A stretch of 64,000 bases of DNA, taken from contig JBGSVW010000044.1 of NCBI GenBank assembly GCA_041752735.1, forward strand, positions 1 through 64,000, written 5' to 3'. This DNA is from UBA1422 sp041752735 (GTDB taxonomy: Bacteria > Bacillota > Clostridia > Peptostreptococcales > Anaerovoracaceae). Under the pieces are notes generated by a model. That model was not told the DNA's origin. It saw only the letters and a list, made by a program, of their open reading frames with translations, and did no database searches. Shown one piece after another: positions 42,840 to 52,090 of the stretch. The translations under genes were made by a program, and so were the position numbers. The stretch's first letter is position 1. Every line of letters begins with the position of its first letter.

Positions 42840-43621
42840 ATGATTTCCTCCTTTGAAAGCACCGGTCCATCCACACAGATTCTTTTATCTCCATATTTAG
42901 TCTGGCAACTGCATCCCATACAGACCCCAAATCCACATCCCATGCGGCTTTCAAAACTAAATTGGCCTTCTGGCGCCAAATCCCGCACCCCATGTAGCAT
43001 GGCCTCAGGACCACAGGCGAAGAGTCGATCCCAAGTCCGTTCTTCAGCCGCCTCCAAAACGGTTCCTTTGACCCCCTGGCTTCCATCCATGGTTGCCACA
43101 CCTACGGTTATTCCCAGACTTTTGAATTCCTCTTCATAAAAAATTTCATCTGCCGTGCCAAAGCCCATAAGAAGTTCCGGAGCTCTTCCTTCCCCAATGA
43201 GTTTCTTTGCAAGACCGTAAAGCGGGGGCAACCCCACGCCGCCGCCTACCAGAACAATCCGCTCTGCCTCGTCTCCGCAGCAGCTGGTATCAAATCCATT
43301 TCCCAAAGGATAAAGAATGTTCAACTTTTCCCCCGGGCTCATCCTCGTCATGGTTGTGGTTCCTTTCCCTACGACTTTGTAAACTAAAGTCAGTACCCCG
43401 CCACCTGCATCGCAGACAGATAAAGGTCGACGTAGATAGCAGCCTTCTACCAAGATATTTACAAACTGACCCGGTGCTGTGAATACTTCGGTGTCGCATG
43501 CCAGTGTCATTTCCCAAGTATCCCGTGCAATCATACGATTGGAAAGGATGCTGCAATCTCTCTGGCGAATTGTTCCTTTTATATCATTCGTCTGATGTTT
43601 TTCCGTCATGATCGTTCCCAT
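42833..43621 (-). CDS. pyrK: Dihydroorotate dehydrogenase electron-transfer subunit
   Basis: A 262-residue FAD and [2Fe-2S] protein linking PyrD to NAD+. The flavin site is RRPLSV, the nucleotide site VGGGVGLPPLYGLAK, and the cluster motif CGFGVCMGC with a fourth Cys after GDKR. I choose the ATG at 43621 because AGGAGG lies 9 nt before it; 43609 is too far. It overlaps the end of pyrC. Confidence 0.93.
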   Translation of the reverse strand: MGTIMTEKHQTNDIKGTIRQRDCSILSNRMIARDTWEMTLACDTEVFTAPGQFVNILVEGCYLRRPLSVCDAGGGVLTLVYKVVGKGTTTMTRMSPGEKLNILYPLGNGFDTSCCGDEAERIVLVGGGVGLPPLYGLAKKLIGEGRAPELLMGFGTADEIFYEEEFKSLGITVGVATMDGSQGVKGTVLEAAEERTWDRLFACGPEAMLHGVRDLAPEGQFSFESRMGCGFGVCMGCSCQTKYGDKRICVDGPVLSKEEIIW

Positions 43622-44868
43622 ACAATGGTTCCTCCTACAATGGTGCATTTGTTGGCACCTACCACTTGCATTCCTTCAAATGGTGTACTTTTTCCTTTGC
43701 TATGAAATGTTTCAGGGTCGATGAAATAGGATTGTTCCAAATCCCAAATGCACAAATCCGCCGGTTGTCCAGGCGCCAAAATTCCTCCGGGCAAAGCGAA
43801 TCGTCTTCTTGGCGCTACAGCCATGGCATTCACCAACCTCTCCAGTGTCACTCTGCTTGTCCGCACCAATTGGGTATAAAGAGCAGGAAAAGCCGTCTCC
43901 AACCCTACCACTCCGTTAGCACTATCACGAAATCCCAAAGATTTTTCGTTTATACTGTGGGGGGCATGATCCGTTGCGATGATATCGATGGTGCCATCCG
44001 CAAGGCCTTCAACCAGCGCCAATCTGTCTTCTTTGCCCATCAACGGTGGGTTCATTTTAAATCGTCCTTCATCCAACCTTTCTTCTTCAGAGAAAATCAG
44101 ATAATGGGGGGCGGTCTCGCAGGTCACATCCAGTCCGGCTTGTTTGGCGTCGCGAATTAGTCGGAGACTTTCTTTTGTAGATACATGGCAGACATGATAT
44201 TTGCATCCTGTTTTTTTACATAAGGCCAGGTCCCGTGCCACCTGACTCCACTCGCTACGTCGGAAATCCCCGGCTGCCGATAATGTTTCGTCTTCGCAGT
44301 GAGCGACAATGACTTTGTCCAGCACCTTTGCTCTTTCCATGGCTGCTTCCATCAAATCTCCTGTCTGTACCCCCGTTCCATCATCGCTAAAGCCTGCTAC
44401 CCAAGGTGCCAAGGCTGTCATATCACTAAGGGTTCCGACACCGTCCCGTGCTAAGGTAATGGTTCCATAAGGAATCACCGGAATGAGTGCATCCCGCTTA
44501 ATTGCTTGAAGTTGGATTTCCAGTGCCGGCAGGCTATCTGGGGCAGGGTTCACATTAGGCATTGCGCAAAGAGTGGTATACCCTCCGGCTGCGCCAGCCA
44601 TGGTGCCGGTGGCAATGGTCTCCTTGTATTCATAACCCGGTTCCCGAAGATGAACGTGAACATCCACAAAGCCAGGCAAAAGAAAAGAGTTATCGCAATT
44701 GATAACTCTTTCATATTGAATAGATAAATTATTAAATACAGAATCTGATTCCAAAAAACCTTGACCCGATGGTATCAATGCGGCAATCCGTCCTCCTTCT
44801 AGGATGACGTCCCGCTTCTCCCATTGCCTTCCGATGAAGACATTTCCGTTCCTTAAATAGATTCTCAT
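43606..44868 (-). CDS. pyrC: Dihydroorotase
   Basis: A 420-residue zinc amidohydrolase closing carbamoyl aspartate to dihydroorotate. Metal ligands are in DVHVHLREPG, AHCED, CHVSTKES and ATDHAPH. In place of the bridging lysine of some enzymes this one follows the class I pattern. The start at 44868 has AAAGGA upstream. It is first gene of the pyr operon, with a leader of only about 24 nt, which leaves no room for a PyrR attenuator. Confidence 0.94.
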   Translation of the reverse strand: MRIYLRNGNVFIGRQWEKRDVILEGGRIAALIPSGQGFLESDSVFNNLSIQYERVINCDNSFLLPGFVDVHVHLREPGYEYKETIATGTMAGAAGGYTTLCAMPNVNPAPDSLPALEIQLQAIKRDALIPVIPYGTITLARDGVGTLSDMTALAPWVAGFSDDGTGVQTGDLMEAAMERAKVLDKVIVAHCEDETLSAAGDFRRSEWSQVARDLALCKKTGCKYHVCHVSTKESLRLIRDAKQAGLDVTCETAPHYLIFSEEERLDEGRFKMNPPLMGKEDRLALVEGLADGTIDIIATDHAPHSINEKSLGFRDSANGVVGLETAFPALYTQLVRTSRVTLERLVNAMAVAPRRRFALPGGILAPGQPADLCIWDLEQSYFIDPETFHSKGKSTPFEGMQVVGANKCTIVGGTIVWERS

Positions 44869-44898
44869 TTTGAATTCCTTTTTTCCCAAATTTTTTCA

Positions 44899-44927
44899 AG
44901 TCTATCATGGGAAAGTTGTTTTGTCAA
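44899..44927 (-). promoter_or_regulatory. Sigma-A promoter of the pyr operon
   Basis: Minus strand TTGACA (44927-44922), 17-nt spacer and TAGACT (44904-44899). A TTTCCCA/TGGGAAA repeat spans the spacer and leader and might be a control element. Confidence 0.7.
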
Positions 44928-44941
44928 ATGGTTCTATTCTA

Positions 44942-45439
44942 TTATTTTTGTTTTTTGGCTTTCTTTACTTTATCCGCAAATACAAATACTTTTGCGGTTC
45001 CATCACGGGCAGTGCCATCTTTCATCACCGCAGTGATGTTTGCTTTACCCACACCTACTATTGTGACAACACCTTCAGCAGATACGGTGGCAATGGTCTC
45101 GTCGTCAGAAGTCCATATTACATCTGCAGGGTCTTGTTTTTCCGAGCCGATACGAGCGACTAAAGTATAATCTTTTCCGATATCCGACTGAGACAACTTG
45201 GTGACCGGAGATTTTAGATTAATCTTGGGCAATTCACCGTCCAGCGCTTCACCTTCGTCCAAATCGCCTTCCTCGTCTTCCAAGGCAGCATCCGGTTCAT
45301 CGGCATCCCCCTGAACATCCTCAAGGATTTGATCTGGTGCTTCGCTTTGATCCAATTCATCTGCATAGGCCGCTAAAGTTGGGATTAAAGTGAGCGTCAA
45401 TGCAACGGACAATACGATTATGACTAATTTATTTCTCAT
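44942..45439 (-). CDS. Secreted acidic protein with bacterial Ig-like (BIG2) domain
   Basis: A 165-residue protein. Residues 1-26 are a signal peptide (basic MRNK, hydrophobic core, cleavage after AYA). Residues 27-70 are very acidic and probably disordered. From about 75 it resembles a BIG2 Ig-like domain (VIWTSDDETIATVSAEGVVT, then ANITAVMKDG). The tail is Lys-rich. It has no sortase signal, so how it stays at the surface is unclear. It has its own promoter and lies between the pyr operon and an MFS gene. Function unknown. Confidence 0.75.
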   Translation of the reverse strand: MRNKLVIIVLSVALTLTLIPTLAAYADELDQSEAPDQILEDVQGDADEPDAALEDEEGDLDEGEALDGELPKINLKSPVTKLSQSDIGKDYTLVARIGSEKQDPADVIWTSDDETIATVSAEGVVTIVGVGKANITAVMKDGTARDGTAKVFVFADKVKKAKKQK

Positions 45440-45469
45440 GGGAACCTCCTTCCGTAGTTTGCATAGATA

Positions 45470-45498
45470 ATGTTATCACTCTTCATATTCAATGTCAA
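45470..45498 (-). promoter_or_regulatory. Promoter of the Ig-like protein gene
   Basis: Minus strand TTGACA (45498-45493), 17-nt spacer and TAACAT (45475-45470). Confidence 0.55.
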
Positions 45499-45502
45499 AC
45501 CG

Positions 45503-46720
45503 CTACTCCCCTTTGACTTCGTTCTTACATTTGGGCAAAGTCTTTAATTTCGAGGCTAGATAATAGTTCAAGCCGGAAATCAACATTCCGCCTACGAAGA
45601 CATACACATACCCGACGCTGCCGTTGGCGTACCAGATAAATCCAGCCAAAAGAGGAATGGTCATGGAGACCACATGGTCCATGCTCTGACCCATTGCCAA
45701 GGTTCGAGATACTTCCGATGGTGCGTGACACATCTTTCGTACGTACGTGGCTCTTGCCATGCCGGCAGATTCCATCAGCTTGTCGGCAACGTATGAAATC
45801 CCCACTAGAATCAACGCAACCTGGAATGGGAATAGCGTTTTGGAAAAGGCAAACCCCACACATGCTGCAAACATTACAAAGGCTTCCAGCTTTAATGCAT
45901 AGGATTCTCCTCGCCTGTCAATCAAGCGGCCATACCAAGGTTTGAAGAATAAATTCATCACACAAACAAGGAAGAATAATGCGGTGATAACCGTAACCGG
46001 CTGGCCAAATACATCGATTAAAAGCCAGGGTGCAAAAGTCAAAGTAATCTGCTTTCTTGCGCCATTGACGGTGGCCAGGGCATAGTACATTTTATATTCT
46101 TTTTTAAAGACAAACCGCTTTCCGTGGTTGTTTTCTTTGATGTCGTTTCGCATAAATAAAAATAGCACACCGGCTACAATCAGGACAACACCTGCAAAGC
46201 TAAAGACAGCCTGATAGCTGACATCAAAAAAACGGTAGATGATATATAGCGCTGCACTGGCCACGATAATCGCTGCTGTGCCAATCCCTTGAATTTGTCC
46301 CAATCGGGCACCGAATTGTTCTCCTTTGGCAAATTGCATGGCAATGGTGCTGGACAAGGGGAAATAAAGATGCTGGCCGGTGCTATAAATCAGCAAGGTA
46401 ACTAATACCAGGGAAAACACTCCTGGGATTTGACCAAAAGCCAAGAGTCCTATGCCACCAACAATGTTGGCCAAGGCGGCCATCCGAATATCGCCCATTC
46501 CGCTGAGTAGTCCAATGATGACTACCGTCAGGAGTCCGGGGAGCTCACGGGGAGCCTCCAACCCAGAACGTTGCAGGACTGTAAAGTTGAGATCTTCGTA
46601 CAGCCTGTTGGCAAAAGAAGTGCTTTCCACCGCCAGAACAACACCCATTAATATGCTGATGATAATAAACAATAGTAGGTCTTTTGATATGGTATATTTG
46701 CCGAAGGTGAACTGTTTCAT
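45503..46720 (-). CDS. MFS-type transporter
   Basis: A 405-residue membrane protein with about twelve hydrophobic segments and the inter-helix motif GRLIDRRGESYALK expected of major facilitator proteins. The start at 46720 (MKQFTFGKY) has CGGAG upstream. The substrate is unknown. Its position between pyrimidine synthesis and degradation genes might suggest a nucleobase or related compound, but it has its own TATAAT-type promoter and lies beyond the preA terminator. Confidence 0.75.
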   Translation of the reverse strand: MKQFTFGKYTISKDLLLFIIISILMGVVLAVESTSFANRLYEDLNFTVLQRSGLEAPRELPGLLTVVIIGLLSGMGDIRMAALANIVGGIGLLAFGQIPGVFSLVLVTLLIYSTGQHLYFPLSSTIAMQFAKGEQFGARLGQIQGIGTAAIIVASAALYIIYRFFDVSYQAVFSFAGVVLIVAGVLFLFMRNDIKENNHGKRFVFKKEYKMYYALATVNGARKQITLTFAPWLLIDVFGQPVTVITALFFLVCVMNLFFKPWYGRLIDRRGESYALKLEAFVMFAACVGFAFSKTLFPFQVALILVGISYVADKLMESAGMARATYVRKMCHAPSEVSRTLAMGQSMDHVVSMTIPLLAGFIWYANGSVGYVYVFVGGMLISGLNYYLASKLKTLPKCKNEVKGE

Positions 46721-46820
46721 TTCTTTGCTCCGCTTAAATATTATTTCGTATTTCAGATTGGTTTCATATGTAATCATTCCATATGATTACGACGTTTCAC
46801 ATTATACCCCATTCTCCAAA

Positions 46821-46855
46821 AAAGCACAAAGCCCGGATAAAAATAATCCGAGCTT
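46821..46855 (-). terminator. Terminator after preA
   Basis: Arms AAGCCCGGAT (46829-46838) and ATCCGAGCTT (46846-46855) pair with one wobble, followed on the minus strand by TGTGCTTTTTT. Confidence 0.8.
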
Positions 46856-46905
46856 CGTACTATGCTAATTGTTATATTCTTTATGCCTTATAACGGGCAA
46901 ATGGC

Positions 46906-48186
46906 CTACTCGTAGTCGTGCTTCACAGCGACTTCAATCTTTTTTCGACCTTTTTTCCATTTGATTTCTCCCGGCAGGATACAATCCTGTACAGGACAAA
47001 CATTCAGACAGAGGTGACATCCGACGCAATTGTCTTCAATCAGAATCGGTCTTCTCTTCTTTTCATCCCAGTCAATGGCCTGGTGGGCTGCATCATAACA
47101 GGATACATAGCATCTGCCACAACCAACACACTTTTTGTTGTCGAATTTAGGGAATACTTTGAAGTCACGGTTGATATCTTCTGCAGGAATCAAGTTTGGC
47201 AATGCAGATCCGATGAATTCTTCGATGTTGTTATATCCTCTTTCATCCATGAAATGGGACATACCACTGATCATGTCTTCAACGATTCTGTAACCATACT
47301 GCATGATTGCCGTGGTGACCTGGATGTTTCTGCATCCAAGTGCCAGGAATTCTGCAGCGTCGCGCCAAGTTTCGATTCCGCCGATACCGCTGTACTCGAA
47401 TTTTCGGCCCTGTGCAGCGCATAGTCTGTGAATTTCTTCATCCTGCAGCAAGTTTGCAGCGAATCGTAGGGCGATTGGCTTAACTGCTGCACCGGAATAA
47501 CCGGAGATGGAAGATTTGCCGTTTACAACTGGCATACCGGTCATGTTCTCAAAGTCCAGGTTTGTAATGGACTTAACAGTATTGATGCCGGATACGGAAG
47601 CTGCACCACCTCTGATGGCTGCTCTTGCAGGTTCCTCCATGTTCTTTGTGTTAGGTGTCATCTTGGCGATGAATGGAATTTTGGTTACGCTTGTGACGGC
47701 TCTTGCATACTGTTCAACCAAAGCTACGTTTGTTCCTACATCTGATCCCATGTCATGAGAAGTCATTTGTGGACAAGAGAAGTTTCCTTCGATTAAGTCT
47801 GCGCCAGCTTGTTCACACATTTTGGCCAGTTGTTTCCATTCGTCGTCGGAGCTACCCATAATGGTTGCTACCATGACTTTTTCAGGATAATCTTCCTTCA
47901 GCCGACGCATGAACTCGAAATTCACTTCAGTCGGTTTGTCGGAGATTTGCTCCATGTTCTTGAATCCAAGCCATGGAGTTCCTTCTTTTCTGGTGATATC
48001 AAATCTAGGGGAGCATTCGTCTGCAACAAAGATGCCGACGGTCTTAAAGAAGACGCCGCCCCATCCTGCTTCGTAGCTTTTTCTGACCATGTCATAGTTG
48101 CCGCCTACAGGGGAAGAGGAAAGGAAGAACGGATTCTCACAATGGACTCCCAGGTAATTGATGGATAAATCTTTTTTAACTGCCAT
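46906..48186 (-). CDS. preA: Dihydropyrimidine dehydrogenase subunit PreA
   Basis: A 426-residue FMN and iron-sulfur protein for reduction of uracil and thymine to dihydropyrimidines, or the reverse. The catalytic cysteine lies in EGNFSCPQM; ANLLQ and GIGGIETW belong to the FMN barrel. Two [4Fe-4S] motifs close the chain (CVGCGRCYVSC, CVGCHLCLNVCPVQDC). It follows preT by 1 nt. Known partners are PreA and PreT in E. coli; substrate could also be another cyclic ureide. Confidence 0.93.
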   Translation of the reverse strand: MAVKKDLSINYLGVHCENPFFLSSSPVGGNYDMVRKSYEAGWGGVFFKTVGIFVADECSPRFDITRKEGTPWLGFKNMEQISDKPTEVNFEFMRRLKEDYPEKVMVATIMGSSDDEWKQLAKMCEQAGADLIEGNFSCPQMTSHDMGSDVGTNVALVEQYARAVTSVTKIPFIAKMTPNTKNMEEPARAAIRGGAASVSGINTVKSITNLDFENMTGMPVVNGKSSISGYSGAAVKPIALRFAANLLQDEEIHRLCAAQGRKFEYSGIGGIETWRDAAEFLALGCRNIQVTTAIMQYGYRIVEDMISGMSHFMDERGYNNIEEFIGSALPNLIPAEDINRDFKVFPKFDNKKCVGCGRCYVSCYDAAHQAIDWDEKKRRPILIEDNCVGCHLCLNVCPVQDCILPGEIKWKKGRKKIEVAVKHDYE

Positions 48187-48187
48187 C

Positions 48188-49456
48188 CTATTTCACTCCT
48201 TTCTCTAAGAATGCTATGATCGCAAACGCAGAGGCTTTGCCATCAGCAACCGCTTCAACAACGGTCTTGCCACCATTGACGATGTCGCCTGCCGCGAAGA
48301 ATTTCTTCACGCTGGTTTTGCCGTTTTTGTTTGCTTTGATCATGCCCTTGTCGTCTGTGTCGACAGCAACCAAGGATGATACATCTTCGGCGCCCTGACC
48401 AATGGCGAATACCACAGTGTCAGCTTCCAGCTTCAAGCCGGATTTTTCGGACACTTTTTTTCTGCCATCAAATGCAATTGCTTCAACTTTTTTGGTTCCG
48501 ATTACTTCAGCCGGTGCCATATTGGTGGTGATGCCAATACCCAGTGACAATGCATACTGGAATTCAGTCATATTGCCAGGGGCTTCTTCCAACGTTCTTC
48601 TGTAGACGATCTTTACGTCTTCAGCGCCCAGTAGTTTTGCTGTGACTGCACAGTCTACTGCAACGTCTCCGCCACCGACAACAACCACTTTTTTGCCTGG
48701 GTTGAAGCCTTTGGCTCCGGATCTGGCTTTTTTGAGATACTCGTTGGCTGCGAATGCACCCTTGAGGTCAATGCCAGGGATGGATGGGAACTTGGATCCC
48801 CAAAGACCTGTGCCAAGGAATATGGCATCAAAGCCTGTAAGGTCAGCTGCTTTCACGGTTTTACCCAATTCGAACTTGACGCCAAGTCCTTTTACCTGTG
48901 CGATGTCGTGATCCACAACAGCCTGTGGAAGTCTGCTGGGGGCAATGCCGTAAGTCAGCACACCACCGGGCTTTTCTTCTCTTTCGAAAATGGTTACTTT
49001 GTATCCAGCTTTTGCCAGTTCAGCGGCACAAGCCAGAGAAGCCGGACCGGCTCCTACGCAAGCAACGGTTTGCTTCATTTTCTTTGCAGGTGCCTTCAAG
49101 GTTTTCATTTTGAAAATCTTTTCCTGATCGATGGCATATCTTTGAAGTTCGCCGATTTTGATCGGTTTGTCAATGCCACATCTACTGCAATACTCTTCGC
49201 AAAGTCTGTCATAGGGACATACTCTAGCGCAAGTTCCGCCAAGAACATTATTTTCTCTAATAATTTCAGCGGCACCCTTCACATTCCGGAAACGGATGGA
49301 ACGGATGAAATCTCCTGGGTTTGTTCCGGCAGGGCATCCTTTGCTGCAAGGTGCATCGTGGCAGAGTAAGCATCTGGCTGCTTCTTCCATGGCGGTTCTG
49401 TGGTTGTAACCAGCCATTGCTTCAGCAGTATACTTGGGTTTATCTACTTTACTCAA
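48188..49456 (-). CDS. preT: Dihydropyrimidine dehydrogenase subunit PreT
   Basis: A 422-residue NAD(P)H:FAD oxidoreductase supplying PreA. The N-terminal iron-sulfur region has CLLCHDAPCSKGCPAG and CARVCPYDRLCEEYC, then FAD-binding GAGPASLACA and NAD(P)-binding GGGDVAVDCA. It has the GltD-like architecture. The start is preceded by AGGAGG. It lies 100 nt after the amidohydrolase gene on the same strand. Confidence 0.92.
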   Translation of the reverse strand: MSKVDKPKYTAEAMAGYNHRTAMEEAARCLLCHDAPCSKGCPAGTNPGDFIRSIRFRNVKGAAEIIRENNVLGGTCARVCPYDRLCEEYCSRCGIDKPIKIGELQRYAIDQEKIFKMKTLKAPAKKMKQTVACVGAGPASLACAAELAKAGYKVTIFEREEKPGGVLTYGIAPSRLPQAVVDHDIAQVKGLGVKFELGKTVKAADLTGFDAIFLGTGLWGSKFPSIPGIDLKGAFAANEYLKKARSGAKGFNPGKKVVVVGGGDVAVDCAVTAKLLGAEDVKIVYRRTLEEAPGNMTEFQYALSLGIGITTNMAPAEVIGTKKVEAIAFDGRKKVSEKSGLKLEADTVVFAIGQGAEDVSSLVAVDTDDKGMIKANKNGKTSVKKFFAAGDIVNGGKTVVEAVADGKASAFAIIAFLEKGVK

Positions 49457-49493
49457 TTTTTACTCCTCCTTCATTTATATATTATTCTTGAAC

Positions 49494-49529
49494 CTTTGTC
49501 CCGACAGGATAGATCCCAGCGGGACAAAG
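49494..49529. repeat. Intercistronic hairpin between amidohydrolase gene and preT
   Basis: CTTTGTCCCG (49494-49503) and CGGGACAAAG (49520-49529) pair perfectly over 10 bp with a 16-nt loop. No T run follows on the minus strand, so it is not a classical terminator; it could stabilise or process the mRNA. Confidence 0.5.
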
Positions 49530-49556
49530 ATAAAAATAATCGACAGTTTGTTCGGT

Positions 49557-50819
49557 TTACTCGGCATCCAGCTTCAAGACTGCGTTCAGCATAACTGAAG
49601 CGCCTGCTGTGCAATCTTCGGGGGAAGAATACTCTTCTTCGCAATGGGATAAGCCGGCTTTGGACCTTACAAAGATCATGGTGGTGGGCACAACATAGGA
49701 TGCGAATTGAGCATCATGTCCTGCGCCGGAGTTAATGGGTTGATAAGCCAGTCCCAATTCTTTTGCGGATTCATCAACTAGCCCGACCAACTTCTTATCG
49801 AAGTAAACGGTGTCTCTCTTCCACTGCTCTGCGATTTCGCAGGTGCATCCGGCCCATGTCTTTTCAGGAAGTGTCTTAATGATGTTCATAACGGATTCCA
49901 ACACCTTGGGATCTTCATGACGCACGTCGATGGAGAAGTCCACGTAGTTTGGAATAACTGTGTGAACATTAGGCAAGCATACCATTTCACCGGTTGTATA
50001 AACCAGTTCCGGTCTTCCAAGCTTGTCAATCTCTGCATGAAGATAAACCAGTGCCTGTGATGCTGCGAACAAGGCATCATGACGCTTATTCATTGGGAAA
50101 GTTCCTGCGTGGGCGGAGAAACCACGGAATTTAATTCTAAAATTGAACATGCCAAGAACACACTGTACAACACCGACTTCTTTGCCTGCATCCTCAAGAA
50201 TCGGGCCTTGCTCGATATGAAGTTCAAACATAGCTTTGTAGTCATCCTTGTTGAATCGGTTCTTTTTGTCGCCCTTGTATGGGCTCTTTGCCAACATTTC
50301 GCCGAAGGTAGTGGTTTTATCCAATACACTTTTGGATTGCATTAAGTTTTCTTCTTTGAAATTCTTGCCGATGGCTTCTGGCAGGAAATCATTGCAGACA
50401 ATACCGGAAACAAACATGGCAGGAGGATACAGGGATCCTTCTTCGTTTGTCCAGATCATAGCTGTTAAGGGGTGTTTGTGTGAAATTTTTTCAGCAACAA
50501 CAGTTTCTAGCACTTCCATGCCTGTCATGACTCCAAGAATTCCATCATAGTTCCCCCCGTTACGGACCGAGTCAACATGGGATGCCATAACGATTCTTTG
50601 TGCCTTGGGGTCAGCCCCGGGAATGGTAGCATACACATTGGCCAAATCATCACTCTCAATGATTGCGCCAATAGCTTTCATTCTTTTTACAAACTCGTCT
50701 CGCGCCATGTGGGCTTCAGGTGAAAGGGAATACCTGGTAACACCGCCGTGTCCGGCATCACCAAACTTCGAGAATGTTTTGATTTTATCATCCATCCTCT
50801 TCACATCGCATTTGTACAT
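49557..50819 (-). CDS. Zn-dependent N-carbamoyl amidohydrolase (M20 family)
   Basis: A 420-residue enzyme of the beta-ureidopropionase/allantoate amidohydrolase/N-carbamoyl-L-amino acid hydrolase group. Metal-binding segments are ASHVDSVRNGGNYDG, WTNEEGS and ELHIEQGP; SAHAGTFPM and NVHTVIPN also belong to the family. It would open the last step of reductive pyrimidine breakdown, releasing CO2 and ammonia from carbamoyl beta-amino acids. AAGGAGG precedes the ATG. It heads a probable operon with preT and preA. A dihydropyrimidinase is not in the window, so the middle step is missing here. Confidence 0.87.
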   Translation of the reverse strand: MYKCDVKRMDDKIKTFSKFGDAGHGGVTRYSLSPEAHMARDEFVKRMKAIGAIIESDDLANVYATIPGADPKAQRIVMASHVDSVRNGGNYDGILGVMTGMEVLETVVAEKISHKHPLTAMIWTNEEGSLYPPAMFVSGIVCNDFLPEAIGKNFKEENLMQSKSVLDKTTTFGEMLAKSPYKGDKKNRFNKDDYKAMFELHIEQGPILEDAGKEVGVVQCVLGMFNFRIKFRGFSAHAGTFPMNKRHDALFAASQALVYLHAEIDKLGRPELVYTTGEMVCLPNVHTVIPNYVDFSIDVRHEDPKVLESVMNIIKTLPEKTWAGCTCEIAEQWKRDTVYFDKKLVGLVDESAKELGLAYQPINSGAGHDAQFASYVVPTTMIFVRSKAGLSHCEEEYSSPEDCTAGASVMLNAVLKLDAE

Positions 50820-50879
50820 TTCTTTGCCTCCTTAGATATATCTTTACTTACTTAAACATTAATTATTGGCTATTGATTA

Positions 50880-50907
50880 ATTATACACCCGTAGTATGTG
50901 TTTGCAA
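50880..50907 (-). promoter_or_regulatory. Sigma-A promoter of the amidohydrolase-preT-preA operon
   Basis: Minus strand TTGCAA (50907-50902), 16-nt spacer and TATAAT (50885-50880). Confidence 0.6.
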
Positions 50908-50916
50908 TGTGGAACA

Positions 50917-52050
50917 CTATAGTTTTTTCCACTTCAATGTAATTTTATTGTCCGGGCAGATATCTCGGCATAGTCCACAACCGGTGCATTTGTCTTCATC
51001 TATTGACAAGTGTCCCTCCTGGATTGAAATGGCCTCATCCAGGCAGCAAACAACACATTTACTGCAGTCTACCCGAGTACAATCAGACGTCAGATAGGCC
51101 CGTTGTGGTTCCACCTTCAGCTCTTCAAACGAATACAGTTTGTCCAGACTGGTTCCCCGCACTTCGTCCAGAGACGTGTAGTGGTGTTTTTTCATCCAAC
51201 GTTCCAGGTTGGAAATCATCTCGGGAATAATTCCATACCCATTGACCAGGATGGCCGTACCTACTTCTGCTGCGGAAGCACCTAACATAATGTACTCCAG
51301 CACATTTTTGTAGTTCTCTACGCCGCCAATACCGAAAATGGGCAGTTCGCTACTTTGGGCGATGCCGGCCACCGTGGCCAGACCTAGTGGTCTGATTGGG
51401 CTTCCTGAATACCCACCATAGGTAGGTAAAATAGGGTCTCCATTATCAACATTGATGCCTAGAATGCATCGCATGGTATTGATGGCTGTGATGCCGGACG
51501 CACCGGCTTTCTCCACTGCTGCCACTACCTCAGGTAGATTGTTCATGGACTGTGTCAACTTCACCATAACAGGAATGCTGACATTTGCTACCACTTCCTT
51601 GGTAAATGCGTAGGTTTTGTTGGGATTCGCCGCTACGATTTCCATTCCTTCCCCCATGGGGCAGGCCAACCCAAGCTCCAGCGCATCCACTCCGGCTTTT
51701 TCGAATTTTCTGGCCAGATATGCCAGCTCCGAAGGGGTTCCCGCCGTGATATTTGCTATGATCAAGCCGTCGCCAGTGCTACGACCTTCTTTTTTAATTT
51801 GCTTGAACTCGTCAATCCAATCTTCCATGTCCAGCGCGCTGTACATGCGTATATTTTGGAGTCCGCGTCCGTCGTAGGCATAGCGGGGAGAAAGATCCGG
51901 GTAAGGTTCTGCAACGATGGTTTCAGTTACCACTGCCGCCGCACCGGAATTCAGTGCTGCACGGATGCCTTTGTGTCCCCGAGTCCAAGGGCCAGCGGAG
52001 ATGATCACCGGGTTTTTAAGTTTTAGGCCCATGGCTTCAACGGATAACAT
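50917..52050 (-). CDS. Dihydroorotate-dehydrogenase-like protein with C-terminal ferredoxin
   Basis: A 377-residue protein with an FMN-binding TIM barrel like PyrD/PreA (KNPVIISAGPWTRG, a catalytic-type cysteine in ELGLACPMGEG, GIGGVENYKN) followed by a two-cluster ferredoxin (CTRVDCSKCVVCC, CTGCGLCRDICP). It is a second PreA-like enzyme next to preA-preT, but the barrel differs throughout, so its substrate may be different. It follows the LacI regulator by 40 nt on the same strand and is probably cotranscribed with it. It may share PreT as electron partner. Confidence 0.82.
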   Translation of the reverse strand: MLSVEAMGLKLKNPVIISAGPWTRGHKGIRAALNSGAAAVVTETIVAEPYPDLSPRYAYDGRGLQNIRMYSALDMEDWIDEFKQIKKEGRSTGDGLIIANITAGTPSELAYLARKFEKAGVDALELGLACPMGEGMEIVAANPNKTYAFTKEVVANVSIPVMVKLTQSMNNLPEVVAAVEKAGASGITAINTMRCILGINVDNGDPILPTYGGYSGSPIRPLGLATVAGIAQSSELPIFGIGGVENYKNVLEYIMLGASAAEVGTAILVNGYGIIPEMISNLERWMKKHHYTSLDEVRGTSLDKLYSFEELKVEPQRAYLTSDCTRVDCSKCVVCCLDEAISIQEGHLSIDEDKCTGCGLCRDICPDNKITLKWKKL

Positions 52051-52090
52051 GTTTTCTCCTTTTAAGCTTGGTATTTACTACGGTAGCTGT

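Noticed and set aside
44869..44898. PyrR attenuator upstream of the pyr operon
   Set aside because: The leader from the predicted promoter to pyrC is only about 24 nt, too short for the antiterminator and terminator structures.
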